Shown here: in pieces, positions 47,774 through 57,699 of the stretch
How the letters are laid out: the number at the start of each line of letters is the position of its first letter
Numbering within the stretch: position 1 is the stretch's first letter
NCBI GenBank assembly: GCA_026000945.1
Contig: BNZI01000004.1
Location: forward strand, 1 to 64,000
Source of the DNA: Clostridia bacterium
GTDB lineage: Bacteria > Bacillota > Clostridia > Lachnospirales > Lachnospiraceae
Length of the DNA: 64,000 bases
Reading direction: 5' to 3'
Made by a program: the position numbers and the translations under genes
Notes under the pieces: generated by a model
What the model was told of the DNA's origin: nothing
Databases searched by the model: none
Seen by the model: the letters and a program-made list of their open reading frames with translations, nothing else

Positions 47774-49042
47774 TCAATGCGAAGCATTAGAGAAAACTGG
47801 CACATGGTAAAGCGGATAACGATCCGTTAATCCTTTCACTAAGTCCAAAGCTTGCTGCCCATTTTTCTTCCCATCTTGAATCACTAACCAAATTGCCTCT
47901 GCAATAACTTCCATATCTTTTTCTTTCATACCCCTAGCCGTTACTGCAGGTGTGCCTAAGCGGATCCCACTCGTAATAAACGGAGATTGTGGATCATTAG
48001 GAATTGCGTTTTTGTTACAAGTAATATTCGCCAAATCTAAATTTTTCTCTGCTTCTTTGCCCGTAACATTAAAGTTTTGTAAATCTACTAAAAGTAAGTG
48101 ATTATCTGTTCCCCCAGAAACTAAGTGAAATCCTTTATTTAACAAACTTTCTGCCAGTTTTTTTGCATTGCTTACCACTTGTTTTTGATAAGTATAAAAA
48201 TCAGGTTCTAGGGCTTCTTTTAATGCTACCGCTTTTGCAGCAATCACATGTTCTAAAGGTCCTCCCTGTATTCCAGGAAATACCGCTTTATTAAAATTAA
48301 ACTTTTTAGCAGCTTCTGCACTAGATAAAATCATTCCCCCCCGTGGTCCTCTTAGGGTTTTATGGTTAGTCGTTGTACAAACATCTGCATAGGGAATTGG
48401 ACTCATATGTAAACCTGTAGCAACCAAACCCGCAATATGCGCCATATCTGCCATCAAATACGCCGAAACTTCATCTGCAATTTCCCTAAATTTTTTAAAG
48501 TCAATTTCCCTTGCATAAGCACTTGCTCCAGCAATAATCATTTTGGGTTTATGCTCTTTAGCCATTTGTCTTACTTCTTCATAGTCTATCCTGCCCTCTG
48601 CATTCGTTCCATAAGAAACCACTTCAAAGTAATCACCAGAAATATTAACCGGACTACCATGCGTCAAATGACCTCCATGATTTAAACTCATACCCATGAT
48701 TTTGTCACCAGGTCTTAGCATCGCAAAAAATACCGCCATATTTGCCTGCGCTCCTGAATGAGGCTGTACATTAGCATACTCACAACCAAAAAGCTTCTTT
48801 GCCCGTTCAATTGCCAAAGTTTCAATAATATCTACGCATTCGCAACCACCATAGTAACGCTTCCCGGGATAACCTTCTGCATATTTGTTAGTCAAGGTAC
48901 TTCCCATCGCAGCCATCACCGCAGGGCTTACAAAATTTTCTGAAGCAATCAACTCAATGTGACTGTTTTGTCTGACCGTTTCCGCTAAAATTGCCTCTGC
49001 TACCTCAGGATCTTTATTTTTCACTTCTTGTAAATCGTACAT
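47774..49042 (-). CDS. glyA: Serine hydroxymethyltransferase
   Basis: PLP enzyme of 422 residues converting serine and tetrahydrofolate to glycine and methylene-tetrahydrofolate. [18 protein letters not shown] at the start, [15 protein letters not shown], the PLP lysine in [15 protein letters not shown] and [15 protein letters not shown] are all intact. ATG 49042 (MYDLQEVK) is chosen with AGGAGA 9 bases upstream; a GTG three codons earlier is too close to that site. A full MITE-like element ends 63 bases upstream. Confidence 0.97.
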   Translation of the reverse strand: MYDLQEVKNKDPEVAEAILAETVRQNSHIELIASENFVSPAVMAAMGSTLTNKYAEGYPGKRYYGGCECVDIIETLAIERAKKLFGCEYANVQPHSGAQANMAVFFAMLRPGDKIMGMSLNHGGHLTHGSPVNISGDYFEVVSYGTNAEGRIDYEEVRQMAKEHKPKMIIAGASAYAREIDFKKFREIADEVSAYLMADMAHIAGLVATGLHMSPIPYADVCTTTNHKTLRGPRGGMILSSAEAAKKFNFNKAVFPGIQGGPLEHVIAAKAVALKEALEPDFYTYQKQVVSNAKKLAESLLNKGFHLVSGGTDNHLLLVDLQNFNVTGKEAEKNLDLANITCNKNAIPNDPQSPFITSGIRLGTPAVTARGMKEKDMEVIAEAIWLVIQDGKKNGQQALDLVKGLTDRYPLYHVPVFSNASH

Positions 49043-49105
49043 TGGATACACTCTCCTATTCTTTACATAATCACTAATCCCTGAAAATAAAATATCTCTG
49101 TTAAG

Positions 49106-49418
49106 GCGTGTTCACACTACCCAAAATATCCAGATTTTGAGTAAATTTTTGATTAGACAAGGCATGCTCTTGCAAGTATGCGTATTTCAAGAAAACCCCA
49201 GAGCGTGTTCAGTATTTCCGAGCAAGAAAATTGTTGTATATCGTTCTTCTCCTGCACAAAAAGGTGACACGGAAATCTGGAAATATTTCAAGGAATTCAG
49301 GCACCATAGAGGGAGTAGATCAACATTTTCCCGTAAGTAAGAGTCGCAAACAGGCCCTAAACGCAGAGCAAAGGAAAATCTACCAAACAATAAATGCCTC
49401 GCAGTAGTGTGAATACGC
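49106..49418 (+). mobile_element. MITE-like element, best-preserved copy (313 bp)
   Basis: Left end GCGTGTTCACACTACC (49106-49121); right end GTAGTGTGAATACGC (49404-49418). Apart from one base these are inverted repeats of 15-16 bp. The internal order of modules is the same as in the copies at 9.3, 40.7 and 53.8 kb. No coding capacity for a transposase. Together with about 60 bases on the left and 150 on the right (no gene seen) it makes up the gap 49043-49567 between glyA and phoU. Confidence 0.78.
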
Positions 49419-49567
49419 TCAAAGTGGTTAAACTCTGTAAAAGCCAATTGAATATGTCTAAACGAGGTCAATTATATAGACTGTTTTTTTTCGATGGTCA
49501 ATCCCCAGCTTGGAGCAATCAAACGAAACGATGTATCAGATTTTTGGATTGAGAATAAATCTAACAG

Positions 49568-50236
49568 TTATAATATTCTTTCATATTTATAAACGCCTGT
49601 TTTATAAAACTCTACCCACTCACAAAGATTCTCCGCATGATCACCAATACGTTCCAAATATTTAATAATCATCACATAATCCATAGCTTCATCCATAATT
49701 TCAATATCTTCCCGTATTTTTTCTCCCAAGATTCCACGGATACGAAGGAAATGCTCATCCACCAAATCATCTTTTTCCCGTGTTTTCTGTGCTAAATCTA
49801 AATCTTCTTTAACGTAAGAGTCAATAGCATCTGAAACCATTTCTCTAGCTATTTTTGCCATATTTGTAATATCTTCAAGTACACCTAGAGAAGAGGGAAT
49901 ATTCAAATGCAAACTAATCTCTGCTATATCTGCTGCTGCATCACCTATGCGCTCAATATCCGTAATCATCTTAATTGCAGTACTAATCTTGCGCAAATCG
50001 CTTGCAACTGGCTGCTGCTTTAATAATAGCCTTAAACATCTTTGTTCAATATTCCTCTCCATTTCATTGATTTTGCGGTCACCTTTGACCACTTTTTTCA
50101 TCAGCTCTTTGTCGCCTGTATGAAAAGCATCAATTGCCCGATCAATCGCAGTTGTTGCGCTTTCTCCCATTTTGATTAAATCTTCAGATAATTCTTCCAA
50201 TTCTGTATCAAAATTTTGTCTGCTATTTATCATCAT
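49568..50236 (-). CDS. phoU: Phosphate transport regulator PhoU
   Basis: 222 residues, two three-helix bundles. Each half carries the PhoU metal-binding pattern: ERIGDAAADIAE (first half) and ERIGDHAENLCEW (second half). It restrains the PhoR kinase and the Pst transporter when phosphate is sufficient. ATG 50236 (MMINSRQNF) follows AAGGGGAG closely; ATG 50233 is an alternative. 190 bases separate it from pstB, with a perfect hairpin between. Confidence 0.95.
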   Translation of the reverse strand: MMINSRQNFDTELEELSEDLIKMGESATTAIDRAIDAFHTGDKELMKKVVKGDRKINEMERNIEQRCLRLLLKQQPVASDLRKISTAIKMITDIERIGDAAADIAEISLHLNIPSSLGVLEDITNMAKIAREMVSDAIDSYVKEDLDLAQKTREKDDLVDEHFLRIRGILGEKIREDIEIMDEAMDYVMIIKYLERIGDHAENLCEWVEFYKTGVYKYERIL

Positions 50237-50288
50237 AGACTCCCCTTTCCTTCTCATTAAATTTCAATTTTTTTAATACCTAGGTTCA

Positions 50289-50334
50289 ATTTACCTGATG
50301 AGCAGTATACATTTACCTTACTCATCAGGTAAAT
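50289..50334 (-). other. Perfect 14-bp inverted repeat between pstB and phoU
   Basis: ATTTACCTGATGAG (50289-50302) and CTCATCAGGTAAAT (50321-50334) with an 18-base loop. No T-run follows on the - strand, so it may adjust mRNA levels between pstB and phoU rather than stop transcription. Confidence 0.55.
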
Positions 50335-50426
50335 CATACAATGTACTGCCCTTCTTCGCACTTTGATTTACCAAAATGTTTATCACAATTACAGCAGCTC
50401 TGTTCACCATAAATATAAATTCTCAA

Positions 50427-51179
50427 TTAACCAAATCTTCCTGTAATATAATCTTCCGTACGCTTATCTTTAGGCAAAGAAAAAACATCATCTGTTTTTC
50501 CCATTTCAATTAATTCCCCTACAAGGAAAAACGCTGTTTTATCAGAAATACGTGTAGCTTGCTGCATATTATGGGTCACAATCACCACTGTGTAATCTTT
50601 CTTAAGTTCAATCATTAACTCTTCTATTTTCATCGTACTTGCTGGATCTAGTGCCGAAGTCGGCTCATCCATGAGCAACACATCTGGAGAAACACTGAGT
50701 GCTCGAGCAATACATAGCCTTTGCTGCTGTCCTCCGGACAAACCTGATGCACTTTTTTTTAATCTATCTTTGACTTCATCCCATAGAGCAGCTCCTCTTA
50801 GTGATTTTTCCACTAAGTCATTCAGTTGCGCTTTATTGGTATTACCATGCAATTTAGGACCATAAGCAATATTATCATAAATACTCATTGGAAACGGATT
50901 TGGCTTTTGGAATACCATTCCAATATTTTTCCTTAAATTCGTTTCATCGATTGTATTTGATAAAATATCTTTTCCTCGATAGCTAACCTCACCAGTGATT
51001 TTTACACCAGGTACCATATGTATCATACGATTTAAGGTTTTTAAAAACGTACTTTTTCCACAACCGGAAGGTCCGATAAAAGCTGTGATTTCCTTCTCTG
51101 CAATGTCCATATCTATTCCTTTTAAGGCTTGGAAAGTACCATAATATAAATTTAATTTCCTCGTCTTTATAATATCCAA
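50427..51179 (-). CDS. pstB: Phosphate ABC transporter ATPase
   Basis: 250 residues. Walker [12 protein letters not shown]-loop [20 protein letters not shown] (typical of PstB), signature [15 protein letters not shown], Walker [13 protein letters not shown], switch histidine VTHNM. The start is TTG at 51179 (MDIIKTRKL) with AGGTGA just upstream inside the end of pstA; no better in-frame start lies near. Energises uptake through PstCA. Confidence 0.96.
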   Translation of the reverse strand: MDIIKTRKLNLYYGTFQALKGIDMDIAEKEITAFIGPSGCGKSTFLKTLNRMIHMVPGVKITGEVSYRGKDILSNTIDETNLRKNIGMVFQKPNPFPMSIYDNIAYGPKLHGNTNKAQLNDLVEKSLRGAALWDEVKDRLKKSASGLSGGQQQRLCIARALSVSPDVLLMDEPTSALDPASTMKIEELMIELKKDYTVVIVTHNMQQATRISDKTAFFLVGELIEMGKTDDVFSLPKDKRTEDYITGRFG

Positions 51180-51189
51180 AACTATTCAC

Positions 51190-52035
51190 CTATATTTTCT
51201 TCTTCACTGCTTTCGTTGCTACATTCACCGTGAAAACAATGAGCATTAAAATAGAAGCAATGGCAAAGCCTACGCCAAATTCCCCATGTTCATATACATA
51301 CACATAAAGAGCCACACTCAAAGAACCTCCACTAGTTTGCAGGGCCTCGAAATAATTCTTCACTAAAACATAACCTGTACCTGCTGTGAAAATCAAAGCT
51401 GCACTTTCACCTACAATACGTCCAATAGAAAGAATCGCTCCGCTTAAAATTCCATCTAAACTGCTGGGAATTAAAATCGTACGGATCATATACCATTTTG
51501 TCGCTCCTAAAGCAAAAGAACCTTCACGGTAGGTATTAGGAACAGTTTTTAGTGTCTCTTGGGTAGTTCTAATAATCGTCGGCAAAATCATAATTGACAA
51601 AGTAAGAGAGCCCGCTAAAATACTAGAGCCTAATTTTAATTTTTGACAAAAAAACATATAGCCAACCAAACCAAAAATAATAGAAGGGATTCCCGATAAA
51701 GTTTCTGCAGCAAATTCTATAATTTGGACAAAACGTTTATTGACCACATATTCATTTAAATAAATTGCCGCCCCTACACCTATAGGTATAGCAATTAATA
51801 AAGTTGTAAAAATAATATAAAGGGTATAAATAATATTAGGTAGGATCCCAATTGTATCTTCTAAAGCACTCCGTGCTGTACTCAATAATTTCCATGAAAT
51901 ATGTCCTAAGCCCTGATAAAAAATATAACCTAATAAACCGACTAATAAAGCTACTGTAATACCGGTGCAAAGAAAAATGAAACCTTGTAAAAGTACTCCA
52001 TATACTTTTCTCTTAGGGGATAAAGACTCATTCAT
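51190..52035 (-). CDS. pstA: Phosphate ABC transporter permease PstA
   Basis: 281 residues, six membrane helices. The binding-protein-dependent permease loop is SYxEGSFALGATKWYMI-like: TYREGSFALGATKWYMIRTI and the following SLDGILSGAILSIGRIVGESA. Overlaps the pstC stop by 4 bp. Confidence 0.95.
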   Translation of the reverse strand: MNESLSPKRKVYGVLLQGFIFLCTGITVALLVGLLGYIFYQGLGHISWKLLSTARSALEDTIGILPNIIYTLYIIFTTLLIAIPIGVGAAIYLNEYVVNKRFVQIIEFAAETLSGIPSIIFGLVGYMFFCQKLKLGSSILAGSLTLSIMILPTIIRTTQETLKTVPNTYREGSFALGATKWYMIRTILIPSSLDGILSGAILSIGRIVGESAALIFTAGTGYVLVKNYFEALQTSGGSLSVALYVYVYEHGEFGVGFAIASILMLIVFTVNVATKAVKKKI

Positions 52036-52904
52036 TTTTCCTTCCTCCCTTTTAATAAAATATTTAATACCATATTTATGACCATAATAAAAATAAACAA
52101 TACCAAAGCTATACTATACAAGGCTTGTTTTTGTAAGCTTCCATTGGGAGCATATGCCATTTCCTTAGCAATAGCAGTAGTCAAAAATGTCACACTTTTA
52201 AAGAAAGAAGGCATATTTGCCACATTTCCCGCTACCATCATCACTGCCATAGCTTCGCCGACTGCACGACCTATTCCTAAAACAATTCCTGCTGCTATTC
52301 CACTCTTTGCCGCCGGTATACTTACTTTGAAAATTGTTTCAATTTTCGTTGCCCCCAATGCATAACTTGCCTCTTCATATTCTTTAGGAACCGCTTTCAA
52401 AGCAGTTACACTCACATTGATAATACTAGGCAAAATCATAATCGTCAAAACAATAATAGCAGAAAATAAAGTAGTACCCGTTTTTAAATGAAATATTGTC
52501 CGAATATTTGGCACTAAAACCAACATACCAATTAAACCATAAACGACAGAGGGAATACCTGCTAATAATTCTACTGCACCAGTCACCACACCAGCAATCT
52601 TAGAATTTGCAATTTTCGCTAAAAAAACCGAAGTCATCAGTCCTATTGGTACTCCAACCAGACAAGCTCCAAATGTTCCATAAACAGAAGTGAGTAAAAA
52701 GGGAAGTATTCCATATTCAGGATTGGAACCAGTACTCCTCCAAGTCTGCCCAAATAAAAAAGGGACTAAACCAACTTTTTGAATCGCCGGCACGCCATTA
52801 ATCAGCATATATAAAGAAATGACAAATACCGCAGCAATAGCAGTCACGCCAGATAAACATAAGATAACATTCATTACCTTTTCCAACATCACTCTAATTT
52901 TCAT
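52032..52904 (-). CDS. pstC: Phosphate ABC transporter permease PstC
   Basis: 290 residues, six membrane helices. EAA loop YEEASYALGATKIETIFKV and GIVLGIGRAVGEAMAVMMVAG are typical of PstC, as is the early loop GQTWRSTGSNPEYGILPFL. One base separates it from pstS. Confidence 0.95.
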   Translation of the reverse strand: MKIRVMLEKVMNVILCLSGVTAIAAVFVISLYMLINGVPAIQKVGLVPFLFGQTWRSTGSNPEYGILPFLLTSVYGTFGACLVGVPIGLMTSVFLAKIANSKIAGVVTGAVELLAGIPSVVYGLIGMLVLVPNIRTIFHLKTGTTLFSAIIVLTIMILPSIINVSVTALKAVPKEYEEASYALGATKIETIFKVSIPAAKSGIAAGIVLGIGRAVGEAMAVMMVAGNVANMPSFFKSVTFLTTAIAKEMAYAPNGSLQKQALYSIALVLFIFIMVINMVLNILLKGRKEK

Positions 52905-52905
52905 T

Positions 52906-53751
52906 CTATTTTCCTTTCACCTGTACCGCGCCGGCTTTACGAATAATATCTTCCGCTTCTTTTGAAAGGGCAAACTCCATAAATGCTTTTACCTTGTCAT
53001 CTATCTCTTTATCCGCCGCTGTAACCATTAAAAACGGTCGTTGAATTTGATAAGTTCCGTCTAATATCGTTGCCTCTGTACACTCTACGCCTCCTACACT
53101 TAATGTGCTAATTTTACTACTCACTGAAGCAATAGAAGCATATCCGATAGCATTAGAATTTGCAGCAATCGCCGTAATGACTGCCCCCGTAGAAGTATGT
53201 TCCTGATCATAAACACATACATCCATCACATCCAAAATTGATTCAAAACCCTCTCTAGTACCAGAACCAGCTTCCCTGCCAACAATTTGGATTAACTCAT
53301 CTTTTCCGCCTACTTCATTCCAATTTGTAATTTTCCCAGAAAAGATTTTACCCAGTTGCTCTACTGTTAAATTTCTCACTTGATTTTCATTATTTACAAT
53401 AACTGCAATACCGTCTAGGGCAACGACAGTGGCCTTAGCTGCTTCCTCACCCTCCTTTAAATTCCTACTAGATAAACCAATATCTGCCACACCTTCTAAC
53501 GCTGCAGTGATACCTGCACCCGAACCTGTAGCATCAAAACTCATTTTCAATGACGGATTCTTCTTTGTAAATGCTTCAATCAAAGAGGCCACAACCTTTT
53601 CCATAGATGTGGATCCGCTGGTAGAAATCTTACCGCTTAACCCCTCTTGCTCCGAACTTGCACCAGGAGAAACTCCTGTATCATTACTGCAAGCATTTAA
53701 CATCAATACAGCGATACAGACGAAGAGGATGCAGCTAAGATATTTTTTCAT
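52906..53751 (-). CDS. pstS: Phosphate-binding lipoprotein PstS
   Basis: 281 residues. Lipoprotein signal MKKYLSCILFVCIAVLMLNACS with lipobox LNAC (acylated Cys21), so it is held on the outer face of the membrane. Phosphate-binding elements: STSGSTSMEKV, FDATGSGAGI, DIGLSSRNLKEGE and GREAGSGTREGFE. First gene of pstSCAB-phoU. The upstream region to 53810 shows no clear promoter; beyond it lies a MITE-like element. Confidence 0.96.
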   Translation of the reverse strand: MKKYLSCILFVCIAVLMLNACSNDTGVSPGASSEQEGLSGKISTSGSTSMEKVVASLIEAFTKKNPSLKMSFDATGSGAGITAALEGVADIGLSSRNLKEGEEAAKATVVALDGIAVIVNNENQVRNLTVEQLGKIFSGKITNWNEVGGKDELIQIVGREAGSGTREGFESILDVMDVCVYDQEHTSTGAVITAIAANSNAIGYASIASVSSKISTLSVGGVECTEATILDGTYQIQRPFLMVTAADKEIDDKVKAFMEFALSKEAEDIIRKAGAVQVKGK

Positions 53752-53809
53752 TTACACTATCTCCTTTTTCCAATAAACCTCGTAAGCAAGGACTTTTAAC
53801 CCTGCTAGA

Positions 53810-54249
53810 GCGTGTTGACACTAGCCAAAATGCCCAAATCTTAAGTGCGTTTTTTCATTAGCACGACAAATTTTTGCGGCTATGCGCGCGCATTTCAAAA
53901 AATCAAAAGCTTTGTATCCCCAAAAGTAGCAAATGTTGTGTACGATTTTCCTTCTACAAAAAATACGAGAGATATTTCCAAAAATTTAGGTGCGATAGGA
54001 AGAAAATATGAGTAAGAAGAAAATAAAACGAACATTCTGCCCAAGTGAAGATACAGAAATCAGTTCAAATACTTACACAAAGAGATGACGCAGGAATAGA
54101 ATACCAGGGTCTTTCAAAAAATCTCAATATCGTAAAAAGAAAAACAGACCAAATATTCTTCCCTAAGTGAAATTACGAAAAACTAGCTCTAAGCGTATAC
54201 TAAGAAAAATCTTACAAAATATGGGCAAGCCCTTGTATCAATACACCTT
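53810..54249 (+). mobile_element. MITE-like element, expanded copy between pstS and cysS
   Basis: Left end GCGTGTTGACACTAGCC at 53810, then aaaatgcccaaatcttaag, tatgcgcgcgcatttcaaa and two successive core modules (cttctacaaaaaatacgag ... gtgcgataggaag, then cttacacaaagagatgacg ... accaaatattcttcccta). A weak right end gtatcaatacacc ends near 54249. Longer than other copies because the core is duplicated. With the cysS promoter it fills the 734-base divergent gap 53752-54485; no gene seen. Confidence 0.6.
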
Positions 54250-54375
54250 AGTACAAGCAACTCTGCTTTGATCAATAATAACCTACTTACAGGAGCAATA
54301 ACCAACTATATACTATCACACTTTTTAAAATCTATGTATATTTTTACGGAAAAAATTTTTCCTCTAGATCTGTGT

Positions 54376-54404
54376 TTGACATCAAGACAAAAATTCAGTA
54401 CAAT
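54376..54404 (+). promoter_or_regulatory. Sigma-A type promoter of cysS
   Basis: TTGACA at 54376-54381 and TACAAT at 54399-54404 with exactly 17 bases between, about 80 bases upstream of the cysS GTG start. No T-box leader motif is evident in the short leader. Confidence 0.8.
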
Positions 54405-54485
54405 GAGCCATATTCTCTCAGGCAATCCTATGCCTATGAAAGGCAAACAAAAATGAATTGCTATATGGTAGAAAAGGAGGAAAAA

Positions 54486-55892
54486 GTGAAGATTTATAAC
54501 ACTTTGACGAAAAAAAAAGAAGAATTTATTCCTTTAGAGCCTAACCAAGTAAAAATGTACGTCTGTGGACCCACTGTTTATGATTATATTCACATCGGAA
54601 ACGCTAGACCTATGGTTATTTTCGATACAGTGAGACGCTATTTTGAATATAAAGGTTACCAAGTAAACTATGTTTCCAATTTTACAGACATTGACGATAA
54701 ACTAATTCAAAAAGCAAAACAAGAACAAACCGAAGTTTCTCTCATTGCTCAACATTTTATTCTTACTTGTAAGCAAGATATGGAAAGCTTAAATATACGC
54801 CCAGCTACTGTCCATCCCTTGGCTACAAACGAGATGGATTCTATCATTGAAATGATTACTATGCTCATTCAAAAAGGATATGCCTACCCAAAAGAGGGAA
54901 CGGTCTATTTTAGAACAAAGAAATTTTCTCATTATGGTTCATTATCTCATAAAAATTTAGAAGATTTACAAAGTGGAAACCGTACCCTTCTAGTATCCGG
55001 AGTGGCACAAAAAGAAGACCCTTTGGATTTTGTTTTATGGAAGCCAAAAAAAGAAGGTGAACCTTTTTGGTCTTCTACTTGGAGTGAAGGTAGACCCGGT
55101 TGGCACATTGAATGTTCTGCCATGTGCAAAAAGTACTTAGGGGATCAAATTGATATCCATGCAGGCGGGGAAGATTTGATTTTCCCTCATCATGAAAACG
55201 AAATTGCACAAAGTGAAGCTTTAAGTGAAACACAGTTTGCTCGTTATTGGATGCATAACGCTTTTTTAAATATCAACCATAAAAAAATGGCAAAATCAGA
55301 AAAGAATTTCTTTACTGTGCGAGAAATTGCAGAAAAATACTCCGGAAACATTCTCCGTTTCTTTCTTCTAAACGCCCACTATCGTAGCCCCTTAAACTTT
55401 AGTGAAGATTTAATGCTTTCTGCTAAAAATGCTCTAGAGCGTTTAATTACTGGCATAGAAAAACTTTCTACTTTAGAAGCACAAAATTTATCACCTGATT
55501 TACAAGAAAAAGAAAGAAATGATCAAAAACAGCTGCATTCTCTCATCCAAAAATATGAGCAAGCTATGGAAGATGACTTTAACACAGCAGATGCAATTGC
55601 CGCTATCTTTGAATGTATCAAACTCAGTAACTCTACAGCAAACCAAAATAGTAGTTTAGCTTATGTAAAAGAATGCAAAACCTGCATTGTTCAGTTATGC
55701 TCTGTTTTAGGTATTGACACAGAACGTGCAAATGAAATCTTAGATGAAGAAATTGAAGAATTGATTGCCCAACGAACACAAGCCCGAAAAGAAAAAAATT
55801 TTACTCTCGCCGACGATATTCGTAAGCAATTAGAAAAAATGGACATTATTTTAGAAGATACACGTAATGGTGTAGTCTGGAAAAGGTTGTAA
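54486..55892 (+). CDS. cysS: Cysteinyl-tRNA synthetase
   Basis: Class I synthetase of 468 residues. MYVCGPTVYDYIHIGNARP has the zinc Cys and the HIGH-type motif (HIGN); WHIECSAM and HHENEIAQSEA supply the other zinc ligands; the KMSKS loop reads KKMAKSEKNF, with Ala for the first Ser, a common variant. I start at GTG 54486 because AAAAGGAGG lies 5 bases upstream and the family start (KIYNTLTKKKEEF) follows; the frame is open back to 54372 over the promoter, which is not coding. Ends one base before rlmB. Confidence 0.96.
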   Translation: MKIYNTLTKKKEEFIPLEPNQVKMYVCGPTVYDYIHIGNARPMVIFDTVRRYFEYKGYQVNYVSNFTDIDDKLIQKAKQEQTEVSLIAQHFILTCKQDMESLNIRPATVHPLATNEMDSIIEMITMLIQKGYAYPKEGTVYFRTKKFSHYGSLSHKNLEDLQSGNRTLLVSGVAQKEDPLDFVLWKPKKEGEPFWSSTWSEGRPGWHIECSAMCKKYLGDQIDIHAGGEDLIFPHHENEIAQSEALSETQFARYWMHNAFLNINHKKMAKSEKNFFTVREIAEKYSGNILRFFLLNAHYRSPLNFSEDLMLSAKNALERLITGIEKLSTLEAQNLSPDLQEKERNDQKQLHSLIQKYEQAMEDDFNTADAIAAIFECIKLSNSTANQNSSLAYVKECKTCIVQLCSVLGIDTERANEILDEEIEELIAQRTQARKEKNFTLADDIRKQLEKMDIILEDTRNGVVWKRL

Positions 55893-55893
55893 G

Positions 55894-56643
55894 ATGAAAA
55901 ATGAGAACTCTGCTTTAATGATTGAAGGAAGAAACCCTGTTTTAGAAGCATTTCATGCAGGAAAAACGGTAGAAAAAATCTATATTTTGTCCGGCGGTAA
56001 AGACAGTATTCTGCAAAAAATCATTGCACAAGCCAAGCAACAAGGAAGTACAATCCATTTTGTTTCTCAAGAGCGTTTATCTCAACTTTCTTCCCATAAG
56101 CATCAAGGTGTCATTGCCTATACTTCTGAGTATCATTATGTAGAATTTGATGATTTACTCAATTTAGCAAAAGCAAAATCCGAAGATCCTTTCCTCATTT
56201 TTTTAGATGGTGTGGAAGACCCTTATAACTTAGGAGCAATTATCCGAACAGCCAACCAAGCCGGAGTACATGGTATTGTGATCCCCAAACGCCGAGCAGT
56301 CGGACTCACTGCTGCCGTAGCCAAAGCTTCTGCTGGTGCAATCAACTATACACCTATCGCTAGAGTAAGCAATCTTGTATCTGCCATTGAACAAGGGAAA
56401 AAAGCCGGTTTATGGTTTGTCTGCGCAGAAACTAAAGGACAAAGCCTATATCAACTGGATTTAAAAGGTCCTATTGCTTTAGTGATGGGAAATGAAGGAG
56501 ATGGAGTATCTAGATTAATTCAAGAGAAATGTGACTTTATTGCTTCTATTCCATCTTGTGGAGAAATTGACTCTTTAAATGTTTCTGTTGCTACAGGAAT
56601 TTTTACTTATGAAATTTTACGACAACGAACACGATCAAGCTGA
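55894..56643 (+). CDS. rlmB: 23S rRNA 2'-O-methyltransferase of the TrmH/RlmB family
   Basis: SPOUT methyltransferase of 249 residues. N-terminal substrate-binding domain (MIEGRNPVLEAFHAG...SHKHQGVIAY) and C-terminal trefoil-knot domain with motif 1 FLDGVEDPYNLGAIIRTANQAG, core DPYNLGAIIRTA; motif 2 LVMGNEGDGVSRL; motif 3 IPSCGEIDSLNVSVATGI. Methylates the G2251-equivalent of 23S rRNA in the RlmB subgroup. Directly follows cysS, the usual firmicute pairing, but the mini-ribonuclease III gene often found between them is absent. Confidence 0.93.
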   Translation: MKNENSALMIEGRNPVLEAFHAGKTVEKIYILSGGKDSILQKIIAQAKQQGSTIHFVSQERLSQLSSHKHQGVIAYTSEYHYVEFDDLLNLAKAKSEDPFLIFLDGVEDPYNLGAIIRTANQAGVHGIVIPKRRAVGLTAAVAKASAGAINYTPIARVSNLVSAIEQGKKAGLWFVCAETKGQSLYQLDLKGPIALVMGNEGDGVSRLIQEKCDFIASIPSCGEIDSLNVSVATGIFTYEILRQRTRSS

Positions 56644-56950
56644 AAGCTTGTACAATATTTCTACTCATGGTGAATGTTAGAGAATTGATCTTGTGCAAAT
56701 TCCCTCACATTCTCTCATTCACTGAATAAATAAACCCACAACTATACTCCTATGGATTCAGCCACAAACATATAGACAAAAAATTCCCGCTAATTGAGCT
56801 TGAATTTTCCACATATGCTCAATTCACTCTCATTCACTCATAGAGTTTAAAAGTAACTATACTCCTAATTGTTTTAGCTAGACATTAATAGATAAAATCC
56901 CTTCAAATTAAACCTTCAACTTTTCCATGTCCCATTTCACCTTCATTCAA

Positions 56951-57173
56951 CCATAATTGCGAAGGAATCATGGTTGGCCGATGTGGCGAGAACGTAGTGA
57001 GTAAATTCTTTACGCAATCGTGTGCATGAACTGTATAATAAGCGTTTTTTGTTATTATACCATGATGACAAAGTCAATCATGGCCGCACCAATTTGAATG
57101 TGCTTCGCACATCATCTTCCTAATCAAATTGTGTGCGTAAACGGTATAATAAGTGTTTTATGCTTTATTATAC
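56951..57173 (+). repeat. Second locus of the 112-bp structured repeat
   Basis: One diverged unit (about 56951-57032) and one full unit (57033-57142), then a terminal hairpin GTATAATAAG...CTTTATTATAC (57143-57173). The full unit has the same three hairpins as the array at 28.9-29.4 kb: CATGATGACAAAGTCAATCATG, and CAATTTGA/TCAAATTG around TGTGC-TTC-GCACA. The rest of 56644-57400 is AT-rich and without genes. Confidence 0.8.
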
Positions 57174-57403
57174 CTAGAATTCAAAAGCGGCTAGATTTCA
57201 GACTACTTTAACAATAAATCAACAAACAAAAATTCTTACTGATATACGCTTCTCGTTGATGTTAATCACACCATCTGATTAGGATATTTTACGCAAAGTG
57301 TATTCACTGGATTAATTTCTCTATCACCGTATATTTTTGTTTTTCCTTTACAGATGCCTCACAAATTCTAAAATCAAAAAACATCTTGATCACCTATTAT
57401 ATA

Positions 57404-57432
57404 TTGACAATTGTTAATTTTTAGACTATAAT
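57404..57432 (+). promoter_or_regulatory. Promoter of the tRNA-Thr gene
   Basis: TTGACA at 57404-57409 and TATAAT at 57427-57432, both perfect consensus, 17-base spacer, 23 bases ahead of the tRNA 5' end. Confidence 0.88.
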
Positions 57433-57455
57433 TAAGGGTATTATATATTTGTTTT

Positions 57456-57528
57456 GCTGGCGTGGCACAGTCGGTAGCGCACCTCATTGGTAGTGAGGAG
57501 GTCACGGGTTCGATTCCCGTCGCTAGCT
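57456..57528 (+). tRNA. tRNA-Thr (anticodon GGT)
   Basis: Full cloverleaf in 73 bases. Acceptor arm GCTGGCG/CGCTAGC with one G-T pair, D arm around GCACAGTCGGTAGCGC with one A-C mismatch, anticodon arm CCTCA-TTGGTAG-TGAGG with GGT at 57489-57491, T arm ACGGG-TTCGATT-CCCGT. Decodes ACC/ACT. The 3' end reads T then CTA, so CCA is not encoded and must be added enzymatically. Confidence 0.95.
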
Positions 57529-57613
57529 CTAACAAGAAACTGAAAGCTCTGCATATTCTAAGTTTAGCAGGTTTGTTGATAAAGGGCTTACTAGCTGATG
57601 TCTATTGATACTT

Positions 57614-57640
57614 AAAGCACCTCTAGGGGTGCTTTCTTCT
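57614..57640 (+). terminator. Rho-independent terminator of the tRNA transcript
   Basis: AAAGCACC and GGTGCTTT pair around TCTAGG, followed by CTTCT. About 85 bases after the tRNA end. Confidence 0.75.
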
Positions 57641-57699
57641 ATCTCCTATTATAAGTTTGTTTCCCTCTCTCTATGCATTGAGAACCAGTAAATCCGCTC

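Noticed and set aside
49137..49471. Frames of 67 and 94 codons upstream of glyA
   Set aside because: Same reason: they are inside the element copy at 49106-49418.
49043..49567. Glycine or other riboswitch ahead of glyA
   Set aside because: The sequence is accounted for by the MITE-like element and shows no tandem glycine-aptamer core that I can recognise.
54372..54485. Earlier start for cysS at 54372
   Set aside because: It would overlap the -35/-10 promoter; GTG 54486 has a perfect ribosome site and gives the normal family length.
54250..54485. T-box leader for cysS
   Set aside because: No T-box sequence (TGGNACCGCG-like) and too little space between promoter and start.
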